From contig JAECUM010001729.1 in the NCBI GenBank assembly GCA_016617855.1, positions 1-64,000 of the forward strand: DNA of 64,000 bases. Reading direction: 5' to 3'. Made by a program: the position numbers and the translations under genes. The stretch is from Megalonaias nervosa. Its lineage: Eukaryota; Mollusca; Bivalvia; Unionida; Unionidae. The first letter of the stretch is position 1. Each line of letters starts with the position of its first letter. Below are positions 9,090 through 19,201 of this stretch, one piece after another. The notes under the pieces were generated by a model. The model did no database searches. It was not told the origin of the DNA and was given only the letters and a program-made list of their open reading frames with translations.

Positions 9090-12000
9090 TTCTATCTACG
9101 ATAAACTGTCATGGATTATTATTTGAATACTGCCACAACATTACTGTGTTACAGCTCGCACAATGATTATTCTGTCGTTGTTTCAGTGTTATGATAAATT
9201 CTGCATCGAGATCAAAGTCGCGCTTATTTTTTTTGTCACATTGTTTATAACTAGCTAATTGTTTTCTTACATCAACGCCATTGCTAGCAGTTTGATTATT
9301 ATTTTCTGTGAAGTCTATGATAACCCTCCGCAGCTGAGATATTCTTCTGACTCTATACACTGCGAGATAAACTAAATTTGACCATTCGATGCTATCATCG
9401 ACAATCTAAATATTAGTAGCCGAAATAGTTAATCCTTTTGATGAATGAATTGTTATATCATATCCTAGAGTCCATGGAGTTTTGTCCATAGTTAACACGC
9501 TCTCAACAACATCAACGGGAACCAAAACAATATCATTAAGAACGAGTTTTTGTTTATCACCGCAACCTGGAATTTCAACATCGATATTCTGTCGTCGTGT
9601 ATATGCTGGTCGATAACATAATGGTACAGGTAGATCTGAAAATTTTTCTTTATGCAACATAAAAAATTGTTGTTGAAGTGTATCACGAACTATCTTTCTA
9701 CTTGCATGTATCAAATCAGTAGGACTCCATAAATTCCAAAAATCATTTATATGTGTTTCCGGAATTATTTCACGCATTATTTCACACTGAATCTTGTCTG
9801 GTTGTAGTCTGATTAATTTTTTTTAAACTCTCTTAATTCTGGATCAAGCGCTCGGTAATCATCATTTATTTCCTCGTAATAATCTACAAACATTGTTAGC
9901 CATTTATGTGGAGATGATCCAACAAAAGGTGGCGGTTACCTGTGATCGCTGCAATTTATCACAGCTGTGTTTCGAGTCAATAACCAATCAAGAAACGTTT
10001 TTAATATCTCTTGCGACACTGTGCATATTTCATCCCAAATAATGATCTTAGGAATATGTTTTTCGCCCATTTGTTCAGGAATCTATGCGTCTCCGCACCA
10101 TCTAAAGAAACTATGATTAGTTTGAGATATTACTCCACGTTCGCTCATTTCTCTGGCGAGTCTATGTGTAGGTGTCAAAACAACCATATCAAAATTCAGA
10201 ACCACCACATCCATTAAGATAAACGGTTTTATGTCTGGCCACAGGATCATATACCGATGGTGCTGATGATAATTGTGACATTTGATTATTCTTATAATAT
10301 ATCCCCTTAATTTCAACGTCGGCTGATTCAGAATAACTAAGTATCTTTTCTCGTTTTATTCTCCATTTGCCCCATGATGCATAATTGCCAATATGTAATT
10401 GTTTTAACAAATGTGCATATTTTTTATTTCTATAAAATGAGTATGTGGCAACTCTAACCGCGGTATCAGGAAATCTGTTTATCATCGATAATAAATTTAT
10501 CGAAACATCTGCTAACATGGAAGATCTTAAATGAGTAAACTGCGGCGACTCACCATCAATATAACTCACAACTGTACCTAATTTAGTTTCGTCTGACAAG
10601 TAAGCATTACTCCGGCTAATAAATGTGCCTTTCTCTGTTGTATCAGTAATTATAAAATCGAGTTCGGCATCGTCGATTATTAATCTTGTACAATGTCGTT
10701 TTTGATCACATGAACTACCCTAAGTAAACTTACCGATTATTTTTCTGCCGAGATCCTTTGCAAGTTTATTTTCATATCCAGTTTCATGGGATTACACTCA
10801 AAGATTTCGTCGAGAATATCGTCAGGAGGGTTTGGCAGCCAGACTTGTTTCTGTGGACGTTACGATATTATTGCTTCACTTACAGTTACCGATTTTAAAA
10901 TTTCATCATCAAGCATATATCGTAATAGCACTGTTGGAGCCCAACATTTTTCTGACAAAAAGACGACCAAACCAAATATAAACAATCGTACGGATATTTT
11001 CAGTGTATGAAAACCATTCAATACATGCAAATCCGGTTAAATCAAAATCTGGTAAGGGTCCATTTATCGCAACTCTGGTCATCTCGTGTGTTGGATGTCC
11101 AAATCTCTTAAAATATTCAGCACATTCTCTCATTCCAAGAAAACTTCCAGGATAACATGCAACCATATCAACTGAGATAACATCTTTAGTATTCCACAAT
11201 CCGTCTTGTTCGTATTCGAAAAAACTGTGTTGGACATCAACAAAAAATTCCGATCTTGTCGGCGACCATAAATTTTTCTCCTGAGCAAAGTGAGCAGCAT
11301 CTGACGGAACGGTAAACAACCATTGAGTAATTATTCAGCATCATCGGTATATTTCGACGCAAGATTTTTCATTTCCTCGTGTAGGGATTATACACGATAA
11401 ATGTCTCCAATAGGCCGTACAAGCTGATCATAGTTCACAGATTCTGAACTTTGAAATAACCACACAGACACAGGGTCATTCTTAATGATATTTCTGATAA
11501 ACTCAAACATATCACCCTCATAAAATTTAACAGTTCTCTTTCATGGAAATAGTGTTACGTCGTTTGTCCACGCGTGTGCGTTATGATCAATAATCTCTAT
11601 CGGAGCTCCCTTCGATTTATATTTCGATTTGTATTAAACTTCCCCCGTTAACGTCTTCCCTGTCATTAGAAAGTTTAAATTTTTCCCAGTTCAGCAACGT
11701 CTTTGATAGACGCTCCGGTATCTTGAACTGTTTCTGTTTTTTTACGTCTTAGATCCGTTTCCTCGTTTCGCGTTTGTGAAGTGTTCTGTAACTGGCTCAG
11801 CTACACAGTTCAGCTTGACAGTTTCATCGGTTTCAGATTATCAACGCTAGGTTTATCAGTCAGCGGATATATCGCATAAACAACTGCAGTCACAGGATAC
11901 GCTCGTTCATAATAAGGTTTATCAATACCAGTCAACATTCCTGCTTTCGAATTTTTACTTAACTTTACAATATCTGCAGTGTGAATTAATCGAACAGGGT

Positions 12001-12380
12001 CACGTTTGTCACGGATAATCCATGTGTCGTCTGCTTCCGCGGTATCTACCGCTGCAAAAAACTTTATTCTACAAAAGTATCTTTGTTTGTCGAGATAATT
12101 AATAATCGTCGCTGCTCGCTTGTCATTCATTGTAGCATCAACGTCAACACCTTCAATGTGGCGCATGATTCTGAATGTTTACCATATATGAGTTGCGCCA
12201 TCATCGCGAAATTCCTCCTTGGCTTCACGTATACGATTGATTGAAGTTTTATTCGTCGGCATAAGCGATATCATGCTTGTTGACGTTAACTTGCCTTTGA
12301 CTTCGTCAAGGCGGCGCATTCTGTCAAGATCGAATCTAGCTTGGGAAGGCTTGATTGTAATAATACGTAAATTCCTCCAT
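9001..12380 (-). pseudogene. PolB - SF1 helicase - HNH fusion gene of element B (broken)
   Basis: Read right to left. The N-terminal region (about 12380-11810) has a conserved-looking start and a 118-residue open piece. Next come exonuclease/linker fragments at about 11545-11400, then polymerase motif A (VDMVACYPGSFLG near 11165), a motif B-like region near 10750-10720 and motif C near 10435, where the catalytic Asp is Tyr (ATYSFY). The frame at 10599-10189 runs without interruption from upstream of motif C to the first part of the helicase P-loop (NGCGGS), showing a physical fusion. About 60 bp is deleted just after, removing the GKT. Helicase motif V lies at about 9430 and the HNH remnant at 9200-9001. 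Protein-primed PolB is expected for Polintons. The start at 12380 is uncertain because of an early indel; 12166 is an alternative for the surviving frame. Confidence 0.8.
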
Positions 12381-12422
12381 TGTTATAATTAAGGCAAATA
12401 TATATTTAAATTGAAGTTTAAT

Positions 12423-12461
12423 TATATATATATATTCATTATATATATATATATATATATA

Positions 12462-12545
<84 letters not shown>

Positions 12546-12546
12546 A
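12423..12546. repeat. (TA)n microsatellite between divergent early genes of element B
   Basis: Near-pure TA repeat with a few interruptions, ending at the ATG of the zinc-finger ORF at 12547 and about 40 bp from the putative start of the polymerase gene on the other strand. It occupies what would be a divergent promoter. Confidence 0.95.
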
Positions 12547-12774
12547 ATGAATCAAGCAAAGAATATGTGTAAATGGTTGATTATTGGCTCTTCAGTTCCT
12601 TGTAACAAAGCCTACTTAAATGAATTATGTGGATATCACATGAAAAGCGTGCGAAGAGGGAGTCTAGGACCCAAACCTTGTTTGCGATGTGGTGTTGGGG
12701 TTAGAGGAGAAATGCAGTTGCATGTGCAATGTGGTGGTAAAAAATACAGAGAGCTAAAACGATATTATGATTAA
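12547..12774 (+). CDS. Small Cys/His-rich zinc-binding protein
   Basis: Intact 75-residue ORF. The N-terminal half has a Cys-x(10)-Cys-x(8)-Cys-x(2)-His arrangement (CKWLIIGS...PCNKAYLNELCGYH), like small zinc fingers in iridoviruses and other large DNA viruses. The C-terminal half has PCLRCGVGVRG and a later Cys (HVQCGG), a second possible zinc site. The tail is basic. It is divergent from the polymerase gene across the TA repeat. Nucleic-acid binding is a guess from the fold type. I do not recognise a named family. Confidence 0.6.
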   Translation: MNQAKNMCKWLIIGSSVPCNKAYLNELCGYHMKSVRRGSLGPKPCLRCGVGVRGEMQLHVQCGGKKYRELKRYYD

Positions 12775-12878
12775 GAAAATAACTCTGGCAAAGACAACGT
12801 CATCGGAATAAAATACGCTGAAGACTATCTCGACAAATTTTCAATATAACAATTTAGACCAATACTATTACTATATAA

Positions 12879-13384
12879 ATGGAGCAAAAGGAATTTGTAA
12901 CACATCCCATCATCAAAAATTATGAGGCATCTCGTGATGGTGCAATTAGGCACTGTCGACTAAAAAGAACATTCGGGACTGTTAATAATACTGGTTATCT
13001 CATGTTTAGTGCCGGGGGAAAAATGTTATTTCTCACATAACTGTGTGTACGAGTCTTTTTATGGATTAATCGAAAATGGCCTTGTGATTTATCATATCAA
13101 CGGCATAAAACTCGATAATTCTTTGAATAATTTACGAGCTATTACACAAAGTCAAAATTGTAAATTTGGAAATACTGGCAGTAATTATAATTCTCCAAGG
13201 TCAGTTGTATCTATGAATGTAGAGACAGGCGAGAAATAATATTTCCATCGACATATGCAGCTGGCAAATATTTTGATATGTGCAGGCGTTCAATACACTT
13301 TGTCTCAAATAATATAACCAAATCTGCGTTTTCAAAGAAGTATAAACAAAAAATAATATTTAAGTATACTGTCACTCCTGAATA
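12879..13384 (+). pseudogene. HNH homing-endonuclease-like protein with NUMOD-type ends (frameshifted)
   Basis: From ATG 12879 the frame gives YEASRDGAIRH and GTVNNTGYLMFS, typical of the DNA-reading region that precedes HNH in phage-type homing enzymes. After a one-base shift near 13010 it continues with the core: CVYESFYGLIENGLVIYHINGIKLDNSLNNLRAITQ, here cited in two parts, VIYHINGIKLDNSL and NNLRAITQSQN. The His-Ile-Asn-Gly and Asp-Asn-x(4)-Asn-Leu positions match the HNH_3 class. After a second shift near 13240, FPSTYAAGKYFDMCRRSI resembles a NUMOD1 helix. Such genes are common in phages and large DNA viruses. Frames are broken twice, so no product is expected. Confidence 0.65.
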
Positions 13385-13569
13385 GAACAAGCACACTAAA
13401 AGATCTTACATGGTGAAGCAATTCTCTTCAGAAGACAGAACAAGATGTGTTTAGAATAGAAATCTTTAGTATCATGGCAAGAATATAATTCTTGGATACC
13501 TACAAAATAATATCTATAAAAAATTATTTTTTCCAGTCTGTCAGGCAATACTTCACACTAAGTTCAAGA

Positions 13570-13775
13570 AAATGTTTTACTTACCTGTTCACTCCCACGA
13601 ATACACTTGCAGAATGACTACGGAGACAAATTCTGGTTGCCTTTTATAGCGTTATAACGCCTACGCGGAATTTCCAAATGGAAATTTCCAAACCGTTCTA
13701 AAAGGCAATCAGAATTTTTCTCCATAGTCATTCTGCAAGTGTATTCGTGGGAGTGAACAGGTAAGTGAAACATTC
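13570..13775. repeat. Large imperfect palindrome (about 206 bp) inside element B
   Basis: The left arm starting AATGTTTTACTTACCTG near 13571 pairs with the right arm ending CAGGTAAGTGAAACATT near 13773. Pairing continues through CACGAATACACTTGCAGAATGACTA-type sequence, GGTTGCCTTTTA, and a central GGAATTTCCAAATGGAAATTTCC. Only a few mismatches and small bulges are seen over arms of nearly 100 bp. It is either a nested foldback/MITE or a functional hairpin. No target duplication is obvious. Confidence 0.85.
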
Positions 13776-13898
13776 GTTTGGCAATCTAGGTGTTGTGTCT
13801 GCGCTTAATCATTACAGATGCCTGCTGGACATAGTTAAGATTGTAAATATGTGTTGTGTAAATAATTTTTTAAATTTTAAGCAGACATTTATTATATT

Positions 13899-14264
13899 AT
13901 GAATTACAAAAATATTAATGTCATTATTTCTGTAATTCAAAAATTACAACATGACGGCATAAAAATTTCTGATCAACTTAATCCTGAAAATATTATTTGT
14001 GATTTTGAATCATTACAACATCGAGAATTTGAAGATAGATATACATTACCAGCTGAGTACTGATTCATTAAGCTGATTCAACAGTCTATGTTACGATCCT
14101 TGGCGAGAGTCGAAAATACACCAGTTGAACAATTCGTTCCACTCACACACGCGATTGAGAAAATTAGATCAGAATTGTCTCACGAAGGCGAAATAAAAAA
14201 GAACTGTGAATGCTCGTGTAAGAGAGTTGAGAAAGATTATATCAATGACTTCGTCATAGCATGA
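13899..14264 (+). pseudogene. Unrecognised small element B protein (one internal stop)
   Basis: From ATG 13899 the frame reads 121 codons to TGA at 14262 with one in-frame TGA at 14061-14063. The text is helical and charged (VIISVIQKLQHDGIKISDQL; later PLTHAIEKIRSEL) and has a CECSC cluster near the C-terminus. Downstream (14265-14355) an adjacent frame gives Ser/Asp/Glu-rich text, so the original gene may have continued into the repeat array. I do not recognise the family. Confidence 0.45.
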
Positions 14265-14445
14265 AACGATCAATTGTAAAAGTGAAAATGAAAGCGCTGT
14301 CATCAGTGACTGTGGTGATTGTGAAAGTGAAAGTAGTGACAACGTCAGTAACAGCTAAACAAAGTGAAAGTACTCTGTCCTTGACTTTGTCAAGGGGGAA
14401 TAATTCATTTCTGAATGCAGTAAAAAATATTTATTTATTTTTATT

Positions 14446-14945
14446 CTGATAATAATATTTATTCAGATTCAGATTATAATATTTATTTTTATTCTGATAT
14501 TTATTTTTATTCTGATAATAATGTTTATTCAGAATCAGATTATAATATTTATTCACAATCGGATTATAATATTTATTTTTATTCTGATAATAATAATTAT
14601 TCACAATCAGATTAAAATATTTATTTTTATTCTGATAAGAACATTTATTCACAATCAGATTATAATATTTATTCACAATCAGATTATAATATTTATTTTT
14701 ATTTTGATTATAATATTTATTCATAATCAGATTATAATATTTATTCACAATCAGATTATAATATTTATTTTTATTCTGATTATAATATTTATTCACAATC
14801 AGATTATAATATTTATTCAGAATCAGATTATAATATTTATTTTTATTCTGATAATAATATTTATTCACAGTCAGATTATAATTTTATTTTTATTCTGATA
14901 ATATTTAATTTTATTCTGATAATATTTATTCAGAATCAGATCAAA
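14446..14945 (+). repeat. 24-bp-unit AT-rich repeat array
   Basis: About 20 imperfect units of the type AATATTTATTCACAATCAGATTAT. In one plus-strand frame the unit encodes an 8-residue repeat NIYSQSDY, with occasional stops. Minus-strand readings (NKYYNLIV) are also open but more biased. Its position just after an S/D/E-rich segment makes a repetitive acidic protein tail possible. Otherwise it is a simple minisatellite. Confidence 0.8.
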
Positions 14946-14958
14946 TGCAAGAATGTGC

Positions 14959-15204
14959 TTAATTCAGAATCTGATCTCTATCGCACACAATTGTAATAAT
15001 ATGTTCTAGTTGCAGTTCATTTAACTGTTCCTGCGTTAACAAAAATTCTTCATCGCCGTATTCATCAATAATTATATTAACACCAAATTTTTCTGCTTCA
15101 TGTGATGAAGTTGGAAGTGTCAAGATTGTTCTGACGGCACTTTCGAGTACTTCTTTGTTATGTATAAAAACTCTCACCTGTTGGTACGTTATACAAAAGC
15201 ACAA
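14959..15204 (-). CDS. Short acidic ORF of unknown function
   Basis: An 81-residue open frame downstream of the penton remnant on the same strand. It has a short hydrophobic start and then HNKEVLESAVRTILTLP and an acidic C-terminus (IIIDEYGDEEFLLTQEQLNEL). No motif is recognised. Its phrasing looks protein-like rather than random, and the location suggests a late gene of element B, perhaps truncated at the N-terminus. A chance ORF is possible. Confidence 0.35.
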   Translation of the reverse strand: MCFCITYQQVRVFIHNKEVLESAVRTILTLPTSSHEAEKFGVNIIIDEYGDEEFLLTQEQLNELQLEHIITIVCDRDQILN

Positions 15205-15254
15205 AAATAATTGTTCGTGAGTTCGTAGAACTTCAACTCCGACTCAGAAACATA

Positions 15255-15640
15255 GCTAATTTATTTTTATTTACAAAATCCTGATTTTAAAGATCTACAT
15301 TCTTACGAGCAAGAAGATCTATGATTTCACATACAGATTTATATGCAATGATTCTTTTCGTAGCTCAAGCAAGTGTCCGGTTTGGTCGGTAAGTTTGAAA
15401 TGTATCCTTGATAACAGTGGATTATGACATCACAGATAAAAGTGATTAACGGGTTCTAATACAATAAAAAATCCAGGGGGTGCTTGAGGGGTAAATGTAC
15501 ATAAAATGTATCCCTGCTGGGCCTGACTGGATTTTTCAAGGTCTACTTGATAACTTTCATCTATTGCATCATACCCAAGGTTGACTGCGATCGTTGATGT
15601 GATATTGACAACACCTGGTGATATATGACAACCTTCACCA
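15255..15640 (-). pseudogene. Penton (single jelly-roll minor capsid) C-terminal fragment
   Basis: The frame carries VNITSTIAVNLGYDAIDES, then YTFTPQAPPGF-like text (as written, LCTFTPQAPPGFFIVLEP) and, after a frame change near 15430, TDQTGHLLELRKESLHINL. The F-x-P-x-x-PPG-F and TDQTG patterns are those I associate with the C-terminal half of Polinton/adintovirus penton proteins, the vertex capsomers. The 5' portion is missing: the frame is joined directly to the protease N-terminus near 15640, so an internal deletion created a chimera. Confidence 0.6.
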
Positions 15641-15809
15641 TATGGATCATTGTATGCAACCCAATGAGTACCTTTTCCAGTTTTTATCGAGATTAATGAT
15701 ATCAGTTTCAACATTGTTTGGTTGTTTTGGTAATTGATCACGCATAAAAACACCTCTGAAATTTAATGTTTAATCGCTTAGCAGCATCAAGTAAATCAAA
15801 ATTGGACAT
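15640..15809 (-). pseudogene. Adenain-like protease, N-terminal part only
   Basis: Starts MSNFDLLDAAKRLN at 15809, parallel to the protease of element C. After a one-base shift it carries DQLP and GTHWVAY, which includes the catalytic His of adenovirus-type cysteine proteases. The sequence matches element C to the Asp-Pro-x-Gly after the His and then switches to penton text. The catalytic Cys part is gone, so it cannot be active. Confidence 0.75.
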
Positions 15810-15817
15810 GGAAAGAA

Positions 15818-16288
15818 TCAGCGAAGTGTCCCGGGAAGCCTTAAACCTTTTCCGTACCACGAATGGGGAGTTCCTGACCATCTTAGACCCTTTCCCTTTT
15901 TTCTGGAAGTTTTTATTCCTTGTTCTGTTGCTTTCTTTAAAGCCATCTCAGCAGCAGTTCCAACAGTACCAAGTGCAGCTGCTTTTGCAACAGCTGGGGC
16001 TGCAGTGGCTATCAACGCTGGTATAGCTGCATGAAGTGGAAATATACCACCCGTCTTAGCGATGTATTTAATGGCACCCGCAGAGAGATTAAATCTAATG
16101 CCGGTCTTTGATCGTTTGGCGTCATTGAAGTGCCTGAGTTGAATTTCTGTCAGGGATAGTTTATTTGGACCACCTTCGATTTGTTCTTTTCTTAGTGATA
16201 TTTTTGTTCCGCAGTTCTCTTTCGATACTGATTATAGTTTTTTAATCTGACCAAGAGTCAGAGTAACACTAATATGATGATATAACAT
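15818..16288 (-). pseudogene. pX-like virion core protein of element B (one stop)
   Basis: A single 157-codon frame from ATG 16288 to TGA 15818, with one TAA at codon 19. It opens ISVTLTLGQIKKL, continues with GGPNKLSLTEIQLRHF and a long Ala-rich hydrophobic stretch (ATAAPAVAKAAALGTVGTAA), and ends in a basic Gly/Arg/Leu/Pro tail (GKGLRLPG). This layout (short beta motifs, hydrophobic helix, basic tail) is that of Polinton/adintovirus proteins compared with adenovirus core protein X. DNA condensation or membrane interaction in the virion is inferred. Confidence 0.65.
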
Positions 16289-16317
16289 GATAATATCATG
16301 AGCTATTTAATTACATG

Positions 16318-17686
16318 TTACATGTTTTCTACTGGGGCATCAATGACTCTCATTCGACCACCAACACAATCAAGCAACATTGTTTTATCTGAGAGTATAA
16401 CATCAATTGCTCTGTAACCACCAGGAATAACTGGTGGACCAGGTATTCTTGGTGGTGATCGTGCTACACGAACTCGGAAGTGTATATCAACGACAGATTG
16501 CCTGAATAAATCTAGATGTTCCAACGAAAAGTAATAGATCGGATACAGCGTTGTAAATTCCCGCAGAGATATTTGCAAACCAGAATCAACATTCTGATCA
16601 CGCCCCATAAATCTCATCAACCGATGATAAGCACGTGCTACATGATTGCAATCAAAACTCAGTAATACTTCTTCGGATGGTTCCTGATGCCCATTTATCC
16701 TTAAAGAAATTTCACTAACTCCAAGCGTGTCAAATACCATTGGATTTCGTGTTTGTGTGTTTTCTCGTGCATTTTCCTGAAATGCGATGAATATATGGCG
16801 CAGTGCAGAAACACCCTGCTGTGATGCTATCTGCCATGTAAATAAACCAACAACTTCACTTGAAATACTGTCTGTGGTCATCGTCAACCATGACAATGTT
16901 GATTTACCACCTTGATCCATGAAAGAGAGTGACCGTTGTTCTTCGGTGATCGATGGAGTCATTACAGGCATCCAAACGAAAGTTTTGTTAGTCTTACTAT
17001 ACCTGCACCAACTGCGTCGGGTCGCCAGATTGCATCATTGTCGTTGTCTTTTCTAGCAAGTACAACTGTGTGCTTGGCTCCGAAAATAACCTTTCTGACA
17101 TGTCTGCAGAATCCAAATATATGCAGTAGTGGAATCACACATGAAAACTCTTCTTCATCATTTAACATTGTTCTACGTGCGGCAAATCGTAAGTTGAATT
17201 CATCGTTCATTGATGCAACTGCGTCCCCAGCTGCATTTGGTGTTACATGTCTGCTTTCTGGATCATCAGTTGTGTCCTTTGCAAATATCATTGACGGACC
17301 AGCTGATCTCGAGTAATCATCGCTGTATCTTGCAAGGCCAAGTATCGTCGTGGCAATATCGACGTTTTCCAGGCATGATTCAATGTGTCTTCCGTCAATC
17401 ATGTATGTGGCGCTTTTAAATAACGCCATAATACCATTGTTAACAAAACCAGGTCAATCTAAACTTCCGTATGCTGTACCATCTGCTTGCAAAAGTCTCC
17501 CTTCTACTTCAATGAATGCTTCAGCGGGTAAAAATATCTGCTTGTATCCTGAACTTGCAATTCGATTTTTCCACGCTGATTTGGCTCTCGTGTGTCATAA
17601 GAATAATACTGATAATCGCGCACAGACTCATCCTTGAGTACTGGTGCGTCCATGTCGAATGCAGGATCAGACACACGTTTGAACAT
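16318..17686 (-). pseudogene. Major capsid protein, double jelly-roll hexon-like (element B, frameshifted)
   Basis: Starts MFKRVSDPAFDMDAPVLKDE at 17686 and ends at 16318, about 456 codons in two or three frames. The middle has the signature CVIPLLHIFGFCRHVRKV, then HTVVLARKDNDNDAIWR, matching the region between the two jelly rolls in Polinton-type hexons. The C-terminal half starts MPVMTPSITEEQRS and is open to the end (YPIYYFSLEHLDLFRQSVVD). Breaks lie near 17430-17500 and at 16962-16971, where the frame changes. It would be the building block of the icosahedral shell. Confidence 0.8.
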
Positions 17687-17731
17687 TTTATTTGTTATCG
17701 TCTTACACGAAGACAACTTCCTGCTATCAGA

Positions 17732-18169
17732 CTAGCAGTTATGTTTTGTTTCTTTTTTTGACAGGGGTACACCAGCCAACTCTGCTAGTTTTTGATTTGC
17801 AGCTTGATTTATTATTTTACTAACATTTGCAGGTATCACTTTAGTGCTGGAAAATTTTACTGCGGAGTACTTTGCACTCTGCGGTCGGACCGCCTGCGGT
17901 CTGCGTATTAATCGTGCTAGTCTATCCTTGATTGCTGAGAATGCTTTGCTAGCAACTTCACCAACATCACCAATACTTTTATCACGAACAACGTCAATAG
18001 CTTTCATTCCCAGTTGCTTTGCAATCGGTATTGCTTTTGGGGCTATCCTTCTGAATAGACCCTAAACAACATCACCGAATCCATCACCGTAGATCGCTTT
18101 ATATGTAGGTAATCGCGAATTTATCACCCTGACCATTACAGGTCCACGTTGAGCATTATGTGTGATCAT
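17732..18169 (-). pseudogene. pVI-like minor capsid/core protein of element B (one stop)
   Basis: A 145-codon frame from ATG 18169 with one TAG after GDGFGDVV. It has a conserved start (HNAQRGPVMVRV), a Gly-rich GDGFGD patch, an amphipathic stretch around IAPKAIPIAKQLGMKAIDV and a basic segment RLARLIRRPQ. It is the collinear homologue of the intact 59285-59734. The size, basic charge and amphipathic helix recall adenovirus protein VI/pX-type minor virion proteins; this is analogy, not demonstrated homology. Confidence 0.6.
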
Positions 18170-18202
18170 CTTATTCTCTTGCCACTAATCTAATTGTATA
18201 CC

Positions 18203-19168
18203 TCAATCACTGTGGTAATCATCAACGATTTCATCGATGAGGGACCGATAAACATTCATGTCCATTATACTGCCTGTGAATAATCTCCGACAAATAGCAG
18301 CTGCTTCATTAATGATTTCTGGAGAATTATTGCCGGCTCGTTTTCCGCCAATCAGAATTTCTAGTCTTTCAACATCGGCAAGGACGTTATTGGGGCATGG
18401 AGTAATAAGGCCACTTCCCCTGATACCTGTAGCAAGACCACTTTCAGTTGCTTCTTCTTCAATATGAGGTGGGCTGAATAACAATTTTTCTGGCGATGAC
18501 ATATATCCGGGTAAGGGCGCTCTTCTTGCTTCATTGACTTGTTTCTCATATTCTGCAAATTTATCCTTATATTTACCAGTGACTCTAGGTATACCATGAA
18601 ACTTTCGAAATACAAAAGAAACCAATTCTTTCCTGAAACACTGGCGGTATTTGGATCTAATAATTTATCACGATGTGGATACCCTGTTGCGGCAATCGCT
18701 ATAACGTTTCCTCGAAGTAGTCTACGACCTTCTTTGGTAAATCGAGCTGGTGGTTTTGGTTTTGGTTTTGGTTTGGGCATAACAAGATCCCTTAAATCGC
18801 CGACCTGCTCATGGACTTTGTCAATACTCTCAAATACTTGCTGTATTTCTTCTTGTAATTGTGGTTGAACAGCAGCTATTTCACCTGGAAGTTCTCGTAG
18901 AATCTTTTTTGTTTTTTTAGTTCTTTCTGCCTTTTTTCCAGTTGCTTTAGCGGTTTGCTTCAACGTGGGAAGAAGACCTTTGATAGCCTCTGTAACTCCT
19001 TCGGTAGCATTCGTAACCGGTTTAAATAATTGTTCTGCACCTTCTGCAAATTCCACCTGAGACTCCTGACGCTCTTGTAAATTTTTGTTTTACAGAATCA
19101 TGGATGGGGAGATATTTTTTAATTGCCTCTAGTTACTGTCGAGCTAGTTTAGCTGTATGAGATTTCAT
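18203..19168 (-). pseudogene. Coiled-coil putative virion protein of element B (broken)
   Basis: First virion-block gene after the right TIR. From ATG 19168 (MKSHTAKLAR) a stop replaces an Arg codon within ten residues, and a frame change occurs near 19070. It then reads LFKPVTNATEGVTEAIKGLL, a basic KKAERTKKTKK patch, a coiled-coil stretch (LQEEIQQVFESIDKVHEQV) and a Lys-Pro run (KPKPKPKP). More frame changes occur near 18600 and 18420. The C-terminus YRSLIDEIVDDY parallels element C. I do not know the function; a minor capsid or scaffold role is a guess from position. Confidence 0.6.
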
Positions 19169-19201
19169 TATTTGTATAATAATAATTTAATTACACCACA
19201 C

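Noticed and set aside
14431..14868. Minus-strand open frame of KYYNLIVN-type repeats as a gene
   Set aside because: It is a by-product of the 24-bp AT-rich array; the plus-strand frame is at least as open and more protein-like.
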